NCBI GenBank assembly: GCA_021604825.1
Contig: BQJS01000198.1
Span: forward strand, 1-8,844
Reading direction: 5' to 3'
Length of the DNA stretch: 8,844 nucleotides
Origin: Phycisphaerae bacterium
GTDB lineage: Bacteria > Planctomycetota > Phycisphaerae > UBA1845
The notes under the pieces were generated by a model. It worked only from the letters and a program-made list of their open reading frames with translations. It was not told where the DNA came from and ran no database searches. Below, piece by piece: positions 5,780 to 8,844 of the stretch. Each line of letters begins with the position of its first letter. Within the stretch, counting starts at the first letter, position 1. A program made the position numbers and the translations under genes.

Positions 5780-8014
5780 ATGGATAGCTCTATCATGATG
5801 TGCCAAACCATGCTCGCCGCGATTGATGATCCCAGCTGGCTCGCGAAGGTGTGGTCATACGTCGGAATTTTCGCCGGATTCTCCTTTATCATTTTCGTTC
5901 ACGAACTCGGACACTTCGCGGTGGCCAAGTGGTCGGGCGTGCGCGTCGAACAGTTCGCGATCGGTTTCTTTCGAGAGATCGTCGGCTTCACCAAGGGCGA
6001 GACCCGCTATTCGTTCAACCTGCTGCCGTTGGGCGGATACGTGAAGATGCTCGGGCAGGAAGATTTCGAAGTCGACACCACCGGCGAGTTGCAATACCGC
6101 GACGACCCGCGCTCCTTCGCGAACAAACCCGTCGGCGTGCGCATGGCCATCGTGTCTGCCGGCGTCATCATGAACCTGATCCTCTCGCTCGTGCTGTTTG
6201 TCATCATCTACTCGATCGGCAAGACGGTTCAATCGCCACGTGTGGGCGCAACGCTTCCGGGACGTCCGGCTGCCGCGGCTGGGATGCTTTCGGGCGATCT
6301 GGTTAAGTCCATCAATGGTTCATCGGTTGAGGAATTCCAGGACATCCCGATGACCGTCATGCTGGCCAAGCCGGGCGAACCACTGGAGTTCGTCGTCGAA
6401 CGCGATGGCGAATTGATGACGATCAACGTCATCCCCGAGGTCAACGCCAGCGACGACATCTTCCAGATCGGCATCACCTCTCCGCAGGTGGCTTCTTTGG
6501 TGGGTATTGGTCCGGGATACGATCCTGAGAATCCGAAGCATCCAAGGCTTGGCGATAAGATCGTCGCGATGGGTGACACCGAAGTCACCGAAGAAAACGC
6601 GAACTCAATGATGAACCTGCTTGCCACCGATCCGTTGAGATTCAACTCGGTGGTGGTCGAGCGGACGCCATTCGATGCCAAGCCAGACGCGAAACCCGAA
6701 CGCGTCACCGTCGATCTCGCACCGCGCATCGCCCTTCGCCGGATCGATAAGGTCGAGCCGAACCTGTACGGCTTGGTCCCGCTGGCACGATTCAGCAGCG
6801 TCCTACCGGGTGGGCGTGCCGACCTCGCTGGCATCGAAGTCGGCGACGTTGTTCTGAAATGGGGCGACATCGAGAACCCAACTGCGCGCCAAATCGAAAA
6901 GAGCGTGCTCAAACCGCACAAGTCAGATTGGGGCCCCACCGAGCGCGACATTCCGGTGAAACTCCGCAAGCACGATGACGGCAAAATCGTCAACACGACC
7001 GTCCGCCCGAAGATCAAGATCGTGCCACTGTTGCGCATTCAAAAAGGCAAGCCCACCATCGGCGCCAAGTTTGAGATGTTTGCCGATCGCTATCTGCGTG
7101 TTGGCGCGGTGGTTGAAAATACCATGGAGAGAGAAACCCCCGCGTCGGCGGCGGGCATTCCGACCAACGCGATCATTACCAAGGTCAACGATGAACCGGT
7201 CGAATCGTGGGTCGGTTTGGCTGAGGCGTTTCGAAAGAATGCTGGTCAGGATGTGACGGTGACCTACGATCACGGCGACGAGAAGGCCCTTTCGACGACC
7301 ATGAGCATCCCGCACAGTCTGCGAACCAAGCTGGGCGTCGGACCGGAAGCCAGCGTATTCGCAGTCGACGGCAAGGAACGAATCAAAGTCGAACGCAACA
7401 ACAAATCCGCCGTGTTCTCGGTCAACTATCCGGTCGCGCTGTACGAAGCGTTGAAAGAAGTGGTCGGAAAGACGATTGAAATTCAGTATCGACCGGGCCC
7501 GCTTTCGGCGATTGAAACCAAGAGCGTCGAAGTGACCGACGACATGCTCGTGCCTTGGGTCGGGGCCACCGCTTACACCGTGGACGTCATTGCTGGCGGC
7601 GAGACCATCGAGTTGCAGAAATCCAATCCGATCGATGCGATGAAGCTGGGCATCAAGAAAACATATTTCTTCGTGATGCAGGTTTACCAGGTCATGGAGC
7701 GGATGATCGTTTCAAGAACGCTGGGCGTCGACAAGATTTCCGGCCCGGTTGGCATCGTGGACATCGGCAGCAAGATGGCCCGCGGCGGCATGGTTGATCT
7801 GCTCTGGTTCCTCGCGTTGATCTCAGCCAACCTTGCGGTCATTAACTTCCTACCGCTGCCGATTGTCGATGGCGGTTTGATGGTGTTCTTGATCATCGAG
7901 AAGATCAAAGGCAGTCCGATCAGCGTTCGCGTTCAAGTGGCGACGCAGGTCATCGGTCTGGTGCTGATTGCGACGGCATTTTTGTACGTGACGCTGAACG
8001 ACCTTGCCGGATAA
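5780..8014 (+). CDS. rseP: RseP-like RIP metalloprotease (M50) with multiple PDZ-like domains
   Basis: This intramembrane zinc protease is related to RseP/RasP, which cut anti-sigma factors and remnant signal peptides after a first cleavage. HELGH (41-45) lies in the first membrane helix and GGYVKMLGQED (85-95) follows. A second helix lies at about 121-147. The third zinc ligand is Asp697 in NFLPLPIVDGG (689-699), where the family usually has LDGG, and a last helix covers about 721-739. At 744 residues it is far longer than the usual 420-460. The extra length is periplasmic. PDZ-like segments lie at about 152-222, 335-412 (PGGRADLAGIEVGDVVL) and 440-510 (TPASAAGIPTNAIITKVND). A degenerate one lies at about 225-315, and an unassigned stretch at about 511-610. 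The start ATG has GAGAG ten bases upstream. It follows dxr by 72 bp and converges with the HEAT gene. The substrate is not evident; no sigma or anti-sigma gene is in the window. Confidence 0.93.
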   Translation: MDSSIMMCQTMLAAIDDPSWLAKVWSYVGIFAGFSFIIFVHELGHFAVAKWSGVRVEQFAIGFFREIVGFTKGETRYSFNLLPLGGYVKMLGQEDFEVDTTGELQYRDDPRSFANKPVGVRMAIVSAGVIMNLILSLVLFVIIYSIGKTVQSPRVGATLPGRPAAAAGMLSGDLVKSINGSSVEEFQDIPMTVMLAKPGEPLEFVVERDGELMTINVIPEVNASDDIFQIGITSPQVASLVGIGPGYDPENPKHPRLGDKIVAMGDTEVTEENANSMMNLLATDPLRFNSVVVERTPFDAKPDAKPERVTVDLAPRIALRRIDKVEPNLYGLVPLARFSSVLPGGRADLAGIEVGDVVLKWGDIENPTARQIEKSVLKPHKSDWGPTERDIPVKLRKHDDGKIVNTTVRPKIKIVPLLRIQKGKPTIGAKFEMFADRYLRVGAVVENTMERETPASAAGIPTNAIITKVNDEPVESWVGLAEAFRKNAGQDVTVTYDHGDEKALSTTMSIPHSLRTKLGVGPEASVFAVDGKERIKVERNNKSAVFSVNYPVALYEALKEVVGKTIEIQYRPGPLSAIETKSVEVTDDMLVPWVGATAYTVDVIAGGETIELQKSNPIDAMKLGIKKTYFFVMQVYQVMERMIVSRTLGVDKISGPVGIVDIGSKMARGGMVDLLWFLALISANLAVINFLPLPIVDGGLMVFLIIEKIKGSPISVRVQVATQVIGLVLIATAFLYVTLNDLAG

Positions 8015-8050
8015 GGCGCGCGACCAATTCGAAGCGATGTGAATATCAAG

Positions 8051-8844
8051 TTAGTCTTCGCTCTTTGATTCATGCCATGAACGCCACTTGGCAATCGCCG
8101 GGGTGCGTTCGAGTGGTGTGGCTTCGATATACCCAAACGATTGCCCGGTGATGTCGCGCAACTTCCGAGCGGCACGCATACCGTTCGTATCTTCTGCAAC
8201 TCGGGTTGAATCTCCACCCAACTCTTTGCTCTCCGATGTTCCCGGCAGTGCAAACTGTGGGGCAACCGACTCGAGCGCGTCACGGGCTTGCGCTTCTGTT
8301 GCGGTCAATCCACTGTAAACCTCGTCATCCGAAAGGCATTCAATCAGTGGGCCGACGACTTCATCTCCGCCCCACTGTCCAAGCGATTCGATCGCCTGAG
8401 CACGCACGCCAACATCCGGGTGTGAACGGGCGATTCGACTGATTTCTTCAAGCGCATCGGGAAGATTAATCCCGCCGAGACGACTGACCGTAAACATCGC
8501 AGATTCGGCATCGAGCTGTTTAATCAATCCCGCCAACCGATACACCGTGTTCGCAGTTTTTCGCATCGACAAACCGAGAATCGCGCTCTTTCGAATGGTC
8601 GCGTCGTCGTCAACACATGCCGTCTCCAGCAGGCGGTCGGCTTCGTCCCCAGTGATCGTCGAAAGCAACAACACGCCAAACGACCGGTGAGCCGTGTCGG
8701 GGTCCTTGGCTAAGGACTTCGCTACCGGAAGCGATTTGGTGTCCATGCCTGAAAGCAGACTGAGATAGTGCATGCGATCTTGCACGTCAGTCGAATTCGT
8801 CAGGCGATATCCCCACCAACGCACACGAATGTCATTTCGAAATC
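8051..8844 (-). CDS. HEAT-repeat protein, N-terminus beyond the window edge
   Basis: This is an alpha-helical repeat protein of unknown function, probably a protein-binding scaffold. The frame stays open to the right edge. A GTG at 8824 could start a 257-residue form, but six sense codons upstream (FRNDIR) run off the window, so it is treated as 5'-partial. HEAT-like helix pairs are visible at about residues 32-66, 67-98, 100-133 and 137-167 (counted from the GTG), with typical motifs such as DATIRKSAILGL and DVGVRAQAIESLGQWG. A linker (190-215) leads to a C-terminal segment, TGQSFGYIEATPLERTPAI followed by KWRSW. From memory, this GY...R..AI..WR.W pattern recurs at the ends of planctomycete HEAT-type and hypothetical proteins. 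It contains no long hydrophobic segment and converges on rseP with a 36-bp gap. No partner gene is visible. Confidence 0.8.
   Translation of the reverse strand, partial: FRNDIRVRWWGYRLTNSTDVQDRMHYLSLLSGMDTKSLPVAKSLAKDPDTAHRSFGVLLLSTITGDEADRLLETACVDDDATIRKSAILGLSMRKTANTVYRLAGLIKQLDAESAMFTVSRLGGINLPDALEEISRIARSHPDVGVRAQAIESLGQWGGDEVVGPLIECLSDDEVYSGLTATEAQARDALESVAPQFALPGTSESKELGGDSTRVAEDTNGMRAARKLRDITGQSFGYIEATPLERTPAIAKWRSWHESKSED

Noticed and set aside
6229..7038. A 269-residue open frame on the minus strand
   Set aside because: It is wholly antisense to rseP, has low-complexity Ser/Arg/Thr composition and matches no family I recognise.
8033..8062. Possible bidirectional terminator between rseP and the HEAT gene
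   Set aside because: Only a 5-bp stem (AGCGA with TCGCT) with a long loop and no T run can be drawn, and it enters the HEAT coding sequence.

Overview
The window is chromosomal DNA of moderately high GC with tightly packed genes, and it most likely comes from a planctomycete (Planctomycetota, probably a Pirellulales-type lineage). This is inferred from gene content and style. An oversized multi-PDZ RseP follows dxr. A rhomboid and a second M50 protease share a short C-terminal motif. A HEAT-repeat protein ends in a GY...AI.KWR.W signature. No rRNA, tRNA, CRISPR, phage or transposase gene is visible.

Layout, left to right. (1) Positions 1-1462, minus strand: gcvPB, subunit 2 of the two-subunit glycine decarboxylase, cut at its extreme C-terminus by the window edge. 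(2) Positions 1463-1655: a compact control region holding a rho-independent terminator for the upstream operon, a perfect TATAAT box for gcvPB, and a 73-bp pair of inverted REP-like elements. Each REP has a GTAG foot and a 7-bp hairpin. The pair sits in the predicted gcvPB leader directly beside its Shine-Dalgarno. (3) Positions 1656-4244, minus strand: a three-gene operon, NUDIX hydrolase, then rhomboid protease, then M50 site-2 protease, with gaps of about 30 bp. It has a good sigma70-type promoter at 4316-4344 and the terminator at 1607-1648. (4) Positions 4245-4531: the divergent regulatory region. (5) Positions 4532-8014, plus strand: dxr (isoprenoid precursor synthesis), then a 744-residue RseP-like intramembrane protease, with a hairpin between them. 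(6) Positions 8051-8844, minus strand: a HEAT-repeat protein convergent with rseP and open at the right edge.

How the genes relate. Three different intramembrane proteases (rhomboid serine type, M50 SpoIVFB-like, M50 RseP-like) lie within 6.3 kb in two divergent units. The rhomboid and the adjacent M50 protein carry the same cytoplasmic tail motif (14 of 29 aligned positions identical), which suggests a shared partner or common regulation. dxr next to rseP is a synteny found across many bacteria. gcvPB is apparently transcribed on its own, and its obligate partner gcvPA is not next to it upstream. The most unusual observations are the REP pair in the gcvPB leader and the shared tail of the two adjacent proteases.
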